Assembly (NCBI GenBank): GCA_030753015.1
Contig: JASMDC010000014.1
Span: 1 to 64,000, forward strand
Source of the DNA: Candidatus Undinarchaeales archaeon
Lineage (GTDB): Archaea; SpSt-1190; JASMDC01
Direction of reading: 5' to 3'
DNA length: 64,000 nt
In this document: positions 19,630 through 29,666 of the stretch, one piece after another
How positions within the stretch are numbered: the stretch's first letter is position 1
How the letters are laid out: each line of letters starts with the position of its first letter
Program-made: the position numbers and the translations under genes
Notes under the pieces: generated by a model
What the model was told of the DNA's origin: nothing
The model's input: only the letters and a program-made list of their open reading frames with translations
Databases searched by the model: none

Positions 19630-20175
19630 TCACGTCCGTGACATGGCTTTCTTCTTGTTCAGTGCGGCGTCGAAGGTCGATGAAAGGAGGTCCTGGTTTA
19701 TGGCAGCACTACCGTCCGGCTTCAGCTCGATGAGCCCCATCTTGTAGAGCACGGCCACGACGTACCCGCACTTCTCCTGGTCCATGCCCAGCGCCTCGGA
19801 GAGCTCCACGAGCGTCGACCGACCGAAATGACCGAAATAGGCGAACACGATCTTCTGGATAGAAGGCTGTCGCTCCGGGTTCTTGACGGTCGACATGATA
19901 TGCTGGACCGCCCCCCGGATATCCTTGGAGTAGTTCTCCTTCCACTCTTCCGGGAAGAGCTCCTTGTACAGTTTCATCCCCTTGTCGGTGAGAGTATAGA
20001 AGTTATCATCCTTGATGACGACGCCCTCGTTCCGAAGGACGCTCAGCGCTCGAGAAACAGATGCATAGCCGCTCTCCCTGCGGTTCGGAGCGTACTCCTC
20101 GACTATGTCGCCGACGATCTTGCGGGATATTCCGAGGCTCCTGATGACGTGACGTTGAACCGTTCCAAGCCGCAT
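19630..20175 (-). CDS. wHTH transcriptional regulator
   Basis: SGYASVSRALSVLRNEGVVIKDDNFYTLTDKGMKLYKELF plus a second wHTH-like segment STLVELSEALGMDQEKCGYVVAVLYKMGLIELK. Confidence 0.7.
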   Translation of the reverse strand: MRLGTVQRHVIRSLGISRKIVGDIVEEYAPNRRESGYASVSRALSVLRNEGVVIKDDNFYTLTDKGMKLYKELFPEEWKENYSKDIRGAVQHIMSTVKNPERQPSIQKIVFAYFGHFGRSTLVELSEALGMDQEKCGYVVAVLYKMGLIELKPDGSAAINQDLLSSTFDAALNKKKAMSRT

Positions 20176-20354
20176 GGTACCACCTGTTAACAATGTGTTA
20201 TAGTGCCGTTACAGAAACGTTATGTTATTTGAATTTAAAGCTCAGACGACACCTTTTCCTTCACCCCCCAAGGTGAGGCGGCCACCCCCCAGGTACGCAC
20301 CTTGATGAGCGGGAACACAATCCGGTGAGACATCCCGGGACGGAGGTTGGGAAC

Positions 20355-20819
20355 ATGAAGACCGAGCAGTTATTAGAGTCCATCAAGAAAGCGTTCAGCG
20401 AAAGTGAATTCACCATGGCAGAGCTTCTAGATGCCATGTTCGACGAGTCAGACAAACCGCGTTCTAACACGAGCGAGTACCGTGCGATCATGCACGCGCT
20501 GCTCGCGATCGAGAAGTACGGTGGTATCAAGTCCCGCAAGATCGGGTCCATCAAGCACTATTCGCTCCCAGAGTACAAGCGGCCCAGCGAGCGCCCCAAG
20601 CGCAACCACGCTGATGAATACATGCGTATCCGCGAGATGGTCATCGAAGGCCTCCGGACAGGAAAGATCCCCATGTTCGGTGCCAATAAGGACGATCTCA
20701 GGGCGCTGCGCTACATCCAGGACAACATCGTCGAGCTAGTGCAGCGGGTGAACGCTCCGTACCAGCGTATCCAAGTCAGGCGGACGCCCCTGTACCTCGA
20801 GCTCAATCCCGTGATGTGA
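20355..20819 (+). CDS. Hypothetical, possible wHTH-like regulator
   Basis: MKTEQLLESIKKAFSESEFTMAELLDAMF...; 154 aa, divergent from the wHTH gene. Confidence 0.55.
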   Translation: MKTEQLLESIKKAFSESEFTMAELLDAMFDESDKPRSNTSEYRAIMHALLAIEKYGGIKSRKIGSIKHYSLPEYKRPSERPKRNHADEYMRIREMVIEGLRTGKIPMFGANKDDLRALRYIQDNIVELVQRVNAPYQRIQVRRTPLYLELNPVM

Positions 20820-20915
20820 AGGGGTACACCCCCTTCCTCGCGAGACCCCGTGAGAACCATTATAAACTAGCAGGCTTGCGACCGGTCCCTGTACTCGATA
20901 TACCGGTCGTAAGCC

Positions 20916-21701
20916 ATGGTCGATCCTTCGCTACTCCTCATTCGCGGCATCGCCGGCGCTGCCATGGTGCTCACCGTGACCGCGCTCGCCGAGCGTGCAG
21001 GCCCACGTGTGGCAGGGGTCCTCATGGCCTTCCCCACCATGACGGCCATCAACCTTCATTTCATCGGGCTCTCTCACGATGCGACCTTTGCTGCGGAGAG
21101 CGCGACATGGAACCCCGTCGGGCTCACGGCCGACGTGTTCTTCGTTCTAGCATACGTCGCTTGTTGCCGACTCGCAACGGGGAACTCACGAAGGACAGAA
21201 GTGGCGATCGCGCTCATCGGAGCGCTTGCCGTACTGGTCACCTCCGTGTGGACGCTCGAGGCGATCGCTCCTGCTGCATTCATGGGCCGGCTTGCCGTCC
21301 TCGCATTCGCCATCGGTGTCCTTGCATTTCTCACACGCGACATCCCCGATAAGTCCACGACCTTGGTAGGCAGGGGTGCACTCGTCCCTCGCGCGCTCTT
21401 CGCAGGACTCGTCGTGGCGGGTGTCACACTGGCGGCCGATATGCTGGGCCCTGCCTGGGGCGGGCTCCTCTCCGCGTTCCCCGGCACTATCCTTCCGGTG
21501 CTCGTCCTCCTCCATCTGGCCCATGGCCACGAGGTCACGGATTCCGTCGTGAAGCACTCCTGGTCAGGATTCTCATCCACAGGCGTGTACGCGTTCATGA
21601 TAGCGAACCTCTACCCGGTATGGGGCGTGTGGGCCGGGACGGCCACCTCTCTAGTAGGTGCCACCCTTGTAGCACTGGTCCTGAACCTCATCCGCAAGTG
21701 A
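20916..21701 (+). CDS. Multi-pass membrane protein with internal duplication (GlpM/DUF3147-like halves)
   Basis: Duplicated motif GPRVAGVLMAFPTMTAINLHF and GPAWGGLLSAFPGTILPVLVLLH. Confidence 0.65.
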   Translation: MVDPSLLLIRGIAGAAMVLTVTALAERAGPRVAGVLMAFPTMTAINLHFIGLSHDATFAAESATWNPVGLTADVFFVLAYVACCRLATGNSRRTEVAIALIGALAVLVTSVWTLEAIAPAAFMGRLAVLAFAIGVLAFLTRDIPDKSTTLVGRGALVPRALFAGLVVAGVTLAADMLGPAWGGLLSAFPGTILPVLVLLHLAHGHEVTDSVVKHSWSGFSSTGVYAFMIANLYPVWGVWAGTATSLVGATLVALVLNLIRK

Positions 21702-21718
21702 GGTATTTTTAAACCATA

Positions 21719-22723
21719 ATGGTCCTTTCAGAGGGCACCGTGGCAGGGGAGAAGAAGGATTCGACGGACGAGGAAATCGAACTGAAGTCCAAGGATTCCA
21801 AGAAGGAACCAGGGGACAAGGAGTCGACCTCTAAGACTGAGGATTCGTCCAAGAAGACCGATAAAGAGGAAAAGGAGGCCACTCCTGAGGAAGAGGAGAA
21901 GGGCCAGGAAGAAGAAGAGGTGCCAAAGAAGAAGAAGGCTCGGAAGAAGAAGAAGGCTCCGAAGAAGGAGAAGGAACCCGTCGAAGCCCCGCCTAAGAAA
22001 GAAGAGGAAGAGGCCGTCGTCGAGTTGCCGATCGGGCGCATCATCTTCTACATAATCATCACGGTCCTTGCTGTATCCCTCATCCTCAAGGCATCCCCCC
22101 AGCTACGAACGGTCAGGTGCGACTATCTGGCTGACGACCCGGAGATGTGTTTACTCGATTCAGCTCTCGTGCTCGAGGACATCTCGCTCTGCAAGTCGAT
22201 CACGGACAAGGACGTGATCAATCAGTGCTACCGTACGCTTTCCTTCATCAAACAGGACATCGAGCCATGCAAACTGCTCGAAGAGACATCGGAACGGGAT
22301 GCATGTGTCGCGAACGTGGCACTGACGCTAAAGGACGTGAGCTTGTGCGCCGAGTCGGTCAACGTATCAGAGCAGGACCGCTGTACGACCAACGTCGCCA
22401 TGGAGAAGAAGGACCCGACACTCTGTTCAGGTGTGAAGGACCTGGGGCTCAGGACCACGTGCGAGGCAACTGTCTCTCAGAACCTGGACCTCTGTGAGCT
22501 CATCATAACAGGCCAGCGCGACTTCTGCATGCGCCACATAGCAACACGGACGGTCCAGCCAAAGCTGTGCCAGCGCATCAACGATAACTGGTACCGTGAC
22601 ATGTGCTATGGGTTCCTTGCCGTCGAGATGGCTGATCGCACCGTATGTGAGAGCATCATCTCCGCCTCGTACAAGGAGCGCTGCCTGGCGGCGTTCAACC
22701 AGGACGTGCTGACTCCGCCCTGA
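21719..22723 (+). CDS. Membrane-anchored Cys-pair repeat protein with K/E-rich N-terminus
   Basis: K/E-rich segment, TM IGRIIFYIIITVLAVSLIL, then about 7 repeats of C..I......DxC....A....D..LC. Confidence 0.8.
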   Translation: MVLSEGTVAGEKKDSTDEEIELKSKDSKKEPGDKESTSKTEDSSKKTDKEEKEATPEEEEKGQEEEEVPKKKKARKKKKAPKKEKEPVEAPPKKEEEEAVVELPIGRIIFYIIITVLAVSLILKASPQLRTVRCDYLADDPEMCLLDSALVLEDISLCKSITDKDVINQCYRTLSFIKQDIEPCKLLEETSERDACVANVALTLKDVSLCAESVNVSEQDRCTTNVAMEKKDPTLCSGVKDLGLRTTCEATVSQNLDLCELIITGQRDFCMRHIATRTVQPKLCQRINDNWYRDMCYGFLAVEMADRTVCESIISASYKERCLAAFNQDVLTPP

Positions 22724-22780
22724 GCGCGCTCATCCTTCACGAGGATGGGTTTTTATGTCTTCCAGCTCAAGCGCCGTCCT

Positions 22781-24004
22781 ATGGCCGCCCAGAGGCTCTA
22801 TGAGGACGATCCCTTCGGCGATAGCTTCACAGCACATGTCGTCGCTCTAGGAAAGGAAGGTGTAGTGCTCGATCGGACGCTCTTCCACCCCCAGGGAGGC
22901 GGACAGCCGGGTGACACCGGTACGCTCGTCTGGAAGGACGGAGAGACGACCGTTGTCGACGCCCAGGAATCGGGTGATGACGTCATCCATGTCCTTGGAC
23001 CCGACACTACTCCACCACCCGAGGGCACAGAGGTCACAGGCCGCATCGACATGGTCAGGAGAAGGGCCCTCATGCGTGCGCACACGGGCGAACATGTGCT
23101 CTTCCGTGCCATCGACAAGGTCACCAAGGGTGAGGCTGCGGTCAGCAAGATCGCGCTGGAGGAGGATGGTGGGAAGCTCTTCGTAGAGGGACATGACCTC
23201 GACTGGCCTGTCATTGCACAATCCCTGTTACAGGCGAACGACGCCGTGCTCAGTGACATAGCCGTTCATACCGAACTGTTACCCAAGGAGAAGGTCCTTG
23301 GCCAGCATCCCGATGCCCGCATCAAGGTCGAGCGCATAAAGGGCGATGTCGCCCGCGTTGTCGTTGTCGACGGTTTCGACGCAGCTGCGTGCTCCGGAAC
23401 CCATCTCAGGTCGACGGGAGAGATCGGCGCCATCGCCATCACGGGCAGGAACCGGACAGGCGGCAGTACCATTCTAAGCTTCCTCACAGGCGAGCGTGCC
23501 CGATCACACCTCATCGAGGCGACATGTCGGGTCGGTGAGCTCAGTGAACTGCTCAGTGCGGACCTCGAGCGTTTGAGGCCTACGATCGAGAACCTCATCA
23601 CCGAGAAGGAGGCGCTCTGGTCACGCTACAAGAGCGCGTCCAGCCATCTGGCACGGCTCAAGCTCGAACATATGGAGCCCGTGGAGATGTCAGGTCTGAA
23701 GCTCTACTGCGAGGTCCTTCCCCTCAAGCGTGAGGAGGTCATCAAGACCGTGAACCGTCTTATCGCGGGTCAGAGAACGGTCGCCCTCCTCGCCAGCGAT
23801 GATGAGAAGCCCTTCCTCGCTTTCGGATCCTCGGACGACGCTGGCGTCGACGTCTCCCCGGTCCTTCGCCAGGCCTGCTCGCTCCTTGGGGGCGGAGGTG
23901 GTGGGAAGCCGACGTTCGCCAGCGGTGGGGGCAAGTCCAGCGAACACCTCGACGATGCCATGGAGCTTGCGCGCAGCCTGATCGAGGAACAGGCATCCTC
24001 TTAG
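22781..24004 (+). CDS. alaX: Alanyl-tRNA editing protein, long-form AlaX with DHHA1-like C-terminus
   Basis: FHPQGGGQPGDTGTL, RAHTGEHVLFRAI, CSGTHLRSTGEIGAI; LLGGGGGGKPTFASGGG tail; start MAAQRLYEDDPF. Confidence 0.9.
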   Translation: MAAQRLYEDDPFGDSFTAHVVALGKEGVVLDRTLFHPQGGGQPGDTGTLVWKDGETTVVDAQESGDDVIHVLGPDTTPPPEGTEVTGRIDMVRRRALMRAHTGEHVLFRAIDKVTKGEAAVSKIALEEDGGKLFVEGHDLDWPVIAQSLLQANDAVLSDIAVHTELLPKEKVLGQHPDARIKVERIKGDVARVVVVDGFDAAACSGTHLRSTGEIGAIAITGRNRTGGSTILSFLTGERARSHLIEATCRVGELSELLSADLERLRPTIENLITEKEALWSRYKSASSHLARLKLEHMEPVEMSGLKLYCEVLPLKREEVIKTVNRLIAGQRTVALLASDDEKPFLAFGSSDDAGVDVSPVLRQACSLLGGGGGGKPTFASGGGKSSEHLDDAMELARSLIEEQASS

Positions 24005-24143
24005 GTCACGACGCGACCATCAGAATCCTCGAAGGTGCGCTCGAAACTGCACGGTTGGGGCAAAAGGAGAGTCTCGACGCGTTGCGTCGTCTTCGGGCAG
24101 CCATGAGCCAAGCTATTTAATTGTGTGGCCTGCACGCGCGCCC

Positions 24144-26018
24144 ATGACGGAGGCCAAACAATCCATCGATGCTGTCATTGAGGTATCGTTCGAGGGGGGC
24201 CACAAGGTAGGGGGCATCTATACGGTGCTCCTTTCCAAGTCCGAACAGATGCGACGTAATTGGGGCGATAATTACTTCCTCATCGGATTCTACTGGCCCG
24301 ACGATGCACGGACCGAGCTCGTACCCGAGGAACCACCTCCAGAGGTCGTTCCCGCTCTCAAGCGTCTTGCTGACAGGGGTATCATATGCCATTGGGGGCG
24401 CTGGGTCAGGGGTAGCAATGTGCGCCTCATCCTCGTGGAGGCCGGGGATTACATCATGAATGACGTACCGTCGGAGAACGGTGCCGATAAGCGTATCAAC
24501 ATCCTCAAGTGGGACCTCTGGAAGAAGTATGGCGTTGACTCCATGATGATGGGTCATGACTTCAACGAGCCCATCGGGTGGTCCACTGCATGCGGCGAGG
24601 TCATCGAAGAGCTCACTCAGTCTCCGTTGCTCAAGGGTAAGCGGGTCGTCGCACAGTTCCACGAGTGGCTCGCAGGAGGCGCCCTCCTTCATCTTCACAA
24701 GAAGAAATCACCAGTGGGCCTCGTGTTCACGACCCACGCTACTATCCTTGGTCGATCCATCGCCTCGTCCGGCCGGGACCTCTTCCGCATGGTGTTCGAA
24801 GGGTCCAAGAAGGGCTCTGTCGTCGATCCCCATGAGGCGTACAACTACAAGTGTGAGGGAAAACACTTGATGGAGGTGGCCTGTGCCAAGAACGCTGATG
24901 CGTTCACGACGGTCAGCAAGACTACCGCCAAGGAGGCTCAGTTCATCCTTGGCCAGAAGGTGGACGCTGTCCTGCCCAACGCTCTCGACTTCTCCACGTT
25001 CGGGTCCGCTCAGAAGCTCTCGGTGAGCCATGCCAAGAACAGGAAGAAGGTGAAGCGGTTCCTCCGATCGTACTTCGCTCCCTTCTACGACATAAACCTC
25101 CTGGGATGCCTCATCTTCTATACATGCGGACGGTACGAGTTCAGCAACAAGGGCATGGATATCTTCATCGATGCGCTCGGTGAGCTGAACAAGCGTCTGA
25201 AGAAACAGAAGGACACGAATGAGGTCTATGCCTTCGTCTGGGTCCCTTCCGGAATAGCCGGGATGAAGGACTGGGTGCTCCGCACAAAGGTCATGCTCGA
25301 CCGCATAGAGGAGCTGGTGGACGAGGAGCTGGAGAACGTCCGGTTCGAGCTCATCGACTCCATCACGTCCCAGGACATGAAGGCCTTGAAAAAAGGTACC
25401 AAGGTCTCCGACAGGTTCGTGGCCGATGTCACCGGTCTCGTGGGCCAGTTCAAGAGAGAAGGTGCGCCCCCCCACTGCGCCTTCAACCTCATGTACGATG
25501 AGAACCACGATATGGTCATAAACCATCTCAAGCGTGCAGGGCTCAACAACGGTCAGAAGGACAAGGTCCGCGTGATCCACTACCCCTCCTACCTGACCAA
25601 ATCGGACCAGGTGCTCGGGCTCTCCTATTACGAGGCCCTCAATGCAGGTGACATGGGCGTGTTCCCGTCCCGTTACGAGCCGTGGGGGTACACACCCGCC
25701 GAGGCCGCAGCACAGATGGCGCTCTCGGTGACCACTGATCAGGCCGGTTTCGGCCAGTTCGTGCTGGAGAACACCAAGGGCAAGAAGGGCAACGGCATCC
25801 AAGTGCTCGCCATGGAGGGCAAGAAGCGCTCCGACGTCGTCACTCAGCTAGCGGACTTCATGGAGGAGGTCGCACTCATGGACAAGGGCGACCTCATCGA
25901 GCTCAAGCTCAATGGCCGCGACATCGCCGAGCTGTCCGACTGGCGGCGGCAGATCGAGAACTATATCACCGCTTATGGGCTTGCACTAAAGGGCTCGATC
26001 AAGAGGGTCAAATCCTGA
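24144..26018 (+). CDS. Glycogen synthase, GT3-like (eukaryote-type GYS family)
   Basis: SFEGGHKVGGIYTVLLSKSEQMRRNWGDNYFLIGFY; HEWLAGGAL; FTTHATILGRSIAS; PSRYEPWGYTPAEAA. Confidence 0.9.
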   Translation: MTEAKQSIDAVIEVSFEGGHKVGGIYTVLLSKSEQMRRNWGDNYFLIGFYWPDDARTELVPEEPPPEVVPALKRLADRGIICHWGRWVRGSNVRLILVEAGDYIMNDVPSENGADKRINILKWDLWKKYGVDSMMMGHDFNEPIGWSTACGEVIEELTQSPLLKGKRVVAQFHEWLAGGALLHLHKKKSPVGLVFTTHATILGRSIASSGRDLFRMVFEGSKKGSVVDPHEAYNYKCEGKHLMEVACAKNADAFTTVSKTTAKEAQFILGQKVDAVLPNALDFSTFGSAQKLSVSHAKNRKKVKRFLRSYFAPFYDINLLGCLIFYTCGRYEFSNKGMDIFIDALGELNKRLKKQKDTNEVYAFVWVPSGIAGMKDWVLRTKVMLDRIEELVDEELENVRFELIDSITSQDMKALKKGTKVSDRFVADVTGLVGQFKREGAPPHCAFNLMYDENHDMVINHLKRAGLNNGQKDKVRVIHYPSYLTKSDQVLGLSYYEALNAGDMGVFPSRYEPWGYTPAEAAAQMALSVTTDQAGFGQFVLENTKGKKGNGIQVLAMEGKKRSDVVTQLADFMEEVALMDKGDLIELKLNGRDIAELSDWRRQIENYITAYGLALKGSIKRVKS

Positions 26019-26113
26019 GCGCTGACGGATCGACCCGCAAGAAGCGGGTCAAGGAGCGTAAGCCGACCGAGAAGCTCGTCCCCAAGGATATACCCGAGGA
26101 CGAAGGCTCTTGC

Positions 26114-27685
26114 ATGAGCGTGCGGCGCGCGGTGTTCATCGCGCTCTTCACCACGGGCGCTGCCGCGATGATCTATGAGATAGTGCTCCTGCGGGAACTG
26201 GCCATCGTGCTGGGCGCCACCGAGACGGCTGCGGGCATCATCCTCTCCACCTTCATGGCGGGACTTGCCATCGGTAGCAAAGCGTTCGGTGGTTACTCGG
26301 AGCGTGTCGAGGACCCTACCGGCCTGTTCATCCGTATGGAGCTCGCGATCGCTGCCTGCGCCTTCTACCTCTTACCCATTGCACGGATGCTCCCGCAGGT
26401 CCATGACTGGACGGTCGAGCTGTTCATCGCAGTGATGGCCTTATTGCCGCCCACCATCCTCATGGGCGGTGAGCTGCCCGTGGCGGGACGATTGCTCGCC
26501 CAGGAGGACCGTCGGCGTGGCGAGGAGGAGCGGACGGGAGAATATATCGGCTACGCCTACTCGGCCGATACGCTTGGAGGTATCGTCGGCGCCGCTGCCA
26601 CGGGACTGGTCCTCATCCCCTATCTCGGCGCCATCAAGACTATGTTGCTGGGCGCGATGCTCAATGTGCTCTCCGGTGCTGTCCTTGCTGTGCGTCGGAC
26701 GCTCCCCCGAGGGGAAGTGCCCGTTATGGCCGCACTCCCTCTCGCCATCCTGCTCATCGTGGGCCTGCAGGCGATGGATATAACCAGCATCGAGCTTCAG
26801 CTCGTCAATCGCATCTACGAGTACCGTGTCATCTATACCGAGCAGACCGTTTACCAGCGCATCGATATTATCAACCACACCGATTTCGGAAAGTCCCTCT
26901 TCCTCAACGGGCAGCTCCAGATGACCGTCGAGGACGAGCCCATGTACCATGAGAACCTAATACATCCGGCCATGGTGGCCCATCCGTTGCCACGGCGTGT
27001 GCTCATCATCGGCGGAGGCGACGGGGGCGCGCTCAGGGAGGTGCTCAAGCACGGTCCCGAGGAGGTCACCCTCGTCGAGCTCGACGAGCGAGTGGTGAGC
27101 GTCGCGCGTGATCTCCTCCCCGAGGTGAACCAGGGCGCTTTCGATGATCCCAGGGTCACCCTTGAGTTCAACGACGGGCGTTACGTGCTCAAGTCGGCGG
27201 TCGAAGCTGGAAGAACGTGGGACGTGATCATATGCGACCTCTCCGATCCTACGACCGGACCGGTGGCCATGCTCTACACCCGTGAGTTCTACCAGCTGGT
27301 GAAATCGGCGCTGGACGATGGCGGTGTGTTCATCACCCAGGCGACCTCGCCCTATTGGTATCCCGATGCATACGCGTCCATCACCCGCACGCTGGCCGAC
27401 TCGTTCACAGTGGTCCATCCCATGGTAACATGGGTACCCACCTTCGGGATGTGGGGGTACGTGGTTGCTTCGAACGGTCCTGATCCTGCGACCATGTCCA
27501 CCGAAGAGATCATTTCGCGACTCCGGGAACGTGACATCACTACAACTCATTACACAGCGCGCGCACATGCACGCCTCTTCATCCTCCCGGGATCGGTCGA
27601 GACGGCCCTTGCGAATCCCAAGGTACCTGTATCAACCGACGACAATCCCTTCGTTCTCTATGCCATGCAAGAGGAGGACGATTAA
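26114..27685 (+). CDS. Spermidine/polyamine aminopropyltransferase with N-terminal membrane domain
   Basis: Hydrophobic N-terminal half; VLIIGGGDGGALREVLKHGPEEVTLVELDERVV; DVIICDLSDPTTGP; in-frame open sequence upstream of 26114 leaves the start uncertain. Confidence 0.85.
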   Translation: MSVRRAVFIALFTTGAAAMIYEIVLLRELAIVLGATETAAGIILSTFMAGLAIGSKAFGGYSERVEDPTGLFIRMELAIAACAFYLLPIARMLPQVHDWTVELFIAVMALLPPTILMGGELPVAGRLLAQEDRRRGEEERTGEYIGYAYSADTLGGIVGAAATGLVLIPYLGAIKTMLLGAMLNVLSGAVLAVRRTLPRGEVPVMAALPLAILLIVGLQAMDITSIELQLVNRIYEYRVIYTEQTVYQRIDIINHTDFGKSLFLNGQLQMTVEDEPMYHENLIHPAMVAHPLPRRVLIIGGGDGGALREVLKHGPEEVTLVELDERVVSVARDLLPEVNQGAFDDPRVTLEFNDGRYVLKSAVEAGRTWDVIICDLSDPTTGPVAMLYTREFYQLVKSALDDGGVFITQATSPYWYPDAYASITRTLADSFTVVHPMVTWVPTFGMWGYVVASNGPDPATMSTEEIISRLRERDITTTHYTARAHARLFILPGSVETALANPKVPVSTDDNPFVLYAMQEEDD

Positions 27686-27786
27686 CGCTCATTATTCGAT
27701 CCCGGGGCCCTTCCGGTCGTGGTACGGACGCCCAATACGATCAGTACAATAGGTTTTTAAGCCACACCACCATAGGCTCTAACAGG

Positions 27787-28278
27787 ATGAGTGGGCACCT
27801 TATGCGTAGGAATCTCACCCTCGGCGATGGAGGTCAGTTCTCTCTTGAGTTCCTGCTCGCCCTCTCGGTCGGTGTCGTCATCCTCGGGTTCGCCGCGTTC
27901 CTCAACACCTACAACTGGCGCAACACGCGTACCAATCTCGACATCCGCGCGACCGAGTCCTTTGTCGACACGGTCGCTGCCAGGGTGTTCGAGGCCAAGG
28001 CCATGGGCAGTAACGCGTCGGTCCTTTCCATCCCCATGAGGGCGCCGGTTGCGGGCATTCGTATAACCAAGCGCGAGACCAATGATCCGGACATGACGGT
28101 GCTCAGGTTCCTCATAGAGGACCAGGAACGGTTCCCCTCCGGTGCGTTCATCGACAAGACCCTACTGTTGAACCCCGACCTCGTGCTTCCGGATAACACC
28201 ACTCTGTTCAACCAGAACGACATCATACTTGTATGGAGCGACAGGCAGGGCCGTATTCGTGTGGGTGATTCGCGATGA
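27787..28278 (+). CDS. Type IV pilin-like protein, class III signal peptide
   Basis: RNLTLGDGG|QFSLEFLLALSVGVVILGF. Confidence 0.75.
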   Translation: MSGHLMRRNLTLGDGGQFSLEFLLALSVGVVILGFAAFLNTYNWRNTRTNLDIRATESFVDTVAARVFEAKAMGSNASVLSIPMRAPVAGIRITKRETNDPDMTVLRFLIEDQERFPSGAFIDKTLLLNPDLVLPDNTTLFNQNDIILVWSDRQGRIRVGDSR

Positions 28279-29084
28279 GGACCTCACGCAGGGGATCTGC
28301 GACTCAAGAGCTCCTCTTCATGGTCACGGTGTACATAATCGCTGTCGGATCCCTGGGCTCCTTCATGTCCATGCAGCACCGGCAATACTCCGCCCATGCT
28401 GACTATGAGAGCGCTGCCGTCACTGGCCGGCAGCTTAAAACGGCCATTGACCGTCTCTCGAGCCACAACGGCACGGTGAAGATGCACATACCGTGCAATC
28501 CGAACGAGACCGTCTCGATAGAGTCGGTCACTACGGGTAAGTTCATCATGATGATCGGTGAAGAGGAGATCACACGCTCCGTGCTCAGGGTCCACCCATC
28601 ACCGAACAGCACCATCGACTTCCAGCAACATTTCGCCCTCATCAGGTTCGACCTTTCCAATGATATGGCCGCGCGTATGAAGGAAGTGACGTGCGCCATG
28701 GGGTTCCAGCCCAATCCGAATCCCCCTGGCGGTGGTGGCTGTACACAGTTCTTGGACAAGCTCTTGCATATCTTCCTTGAGGGTGAGCTCTACCGCTCCA
28801 TCTACATATGTGAGGAACTGCACTGCAAGGCCGCAACGACACTCACCATCCACGTCACTTCGGATGATAACGACGTGCTCAGGAACGACTTCAACAAGAT
28901 CAAGTCCATCCTCGAGATGGAGGGCAAGGAGCTCCGCATCACCGTGACGAACAAGCGCAACCAGGATATCATCCTGTCGAGCAATAAAGGCAGTCTTCAG
29001 GACATGTCGCTATCACCTACGACCTGCACGACGGCGAGGTTCCAGACCCTGTGCGTCAGCTCCTACGACGGGAGATGCCCATGA
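28275..29084 (+). CDS. Type IV pilin-like protein, class III-like signal peptide
   Basis: MRTSRRGS|ATQELLFMVTVYIIAVGSLGSF; ATGA overlap with preceding CDS. Confidence 0.65.
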   Translation: MRTSRRGSATQELLFMVTVYIIAVGSLGSFMSMQHRQYSAHADYESAAVTGRQLKTAIDRLSSHNGTVKMHIPCNPNETVSIESVTTGKFIMMIGEEEITRSVLRVHPSPNSTIDFQQHFALIRFDLSNDMAARMKEVTCAMGFQPNPNPPGGGGCTQFLDKLLHIFLEGELYRSIYICEELHCKAATTLTIHVTSDDNDVLRNDFNKIKSILEMEGKELRITVTNKRNQDIILSSNKGSLQDMSLSPTTCTTARFQTLCVSSYDGRCP

Positions 29085-29665
29085 TGCGGCGCAGGCTCGC
29101 TCTTGCCCGACGTGGGCAGGTCTTCGCCATGGATGGTCTGCTGGCGATAGTTATCATCCTGCTCCTCGTATCACTCATCCGCTCGGCCCGCACTCGTCTT
29201 GCCACCGAACGCTCCGAGTGGGCGGCCCGGTTCCAGCTGGAGAAGAACGCCAACGACCTCATCGACGCCCTGGTGCGAGAACCGGGTCAGCTCTTGAGCG
29301 GCGCTGTATGGGAATGCGTTCCACCGACATGTGCGGTCTCCACGATCAGACGCCCGGGTCTTGCCTACATCGATCCGGTCCGTAACCTTGAGAGACCATC
29401 AGTGCTCGATCAGCGCAAGGTCAATGCCTTCTTCACGGACCATGTCACCGACTCTGAGGAGCTCATCAAGGACTTCGCACCTTATGTCCATATACAACTC
29501 GCACCGAACCGTGGAGCTGGTGGCCTCACCATCGAGATCGGGGACACTAACCGCACGACCAATCCCCGACTCGAGAAGGTGAGCATCACACGGGTAGTTG
29601 TAGTGCTCGAACCCGGGAGCGGTTCGCGGCGCACGGAGTTCCTGACGCTCACGTTGGCCCAGTGA
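29081..29665 (+). CDS. Pilin-like protein, class III-like signal peptide
   Basis: RRLALARRG|QVFAMDGLLAIVIILLLVSLI; start overlaps preceding stop. Confidence 0.65.
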   Translation: MMRRRLALARRGQVFAMDGLLAIVIILLLVSLIRSARTRLATERSEWAARFQLEKNANDLIDALVREPGQLLSGAVWECVPPTCAVSTIRRPGLAYIDPVRNLERPSVLDQRKVNAFFTDHVTDSEELIKDFAPYVHIQLAPNRGAGGLTIEIGDTNRTTNPRLEKVSITRVVVVLEPGSGSRRTEFLTLTLAQ

Positions 29666-29666
29666 T

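Noticed and set aside
24708-25802. 364-aa antisense ORF under glycogen synthase
   Set aside because: Overlaps a well-supported CDS; no recognisable motif
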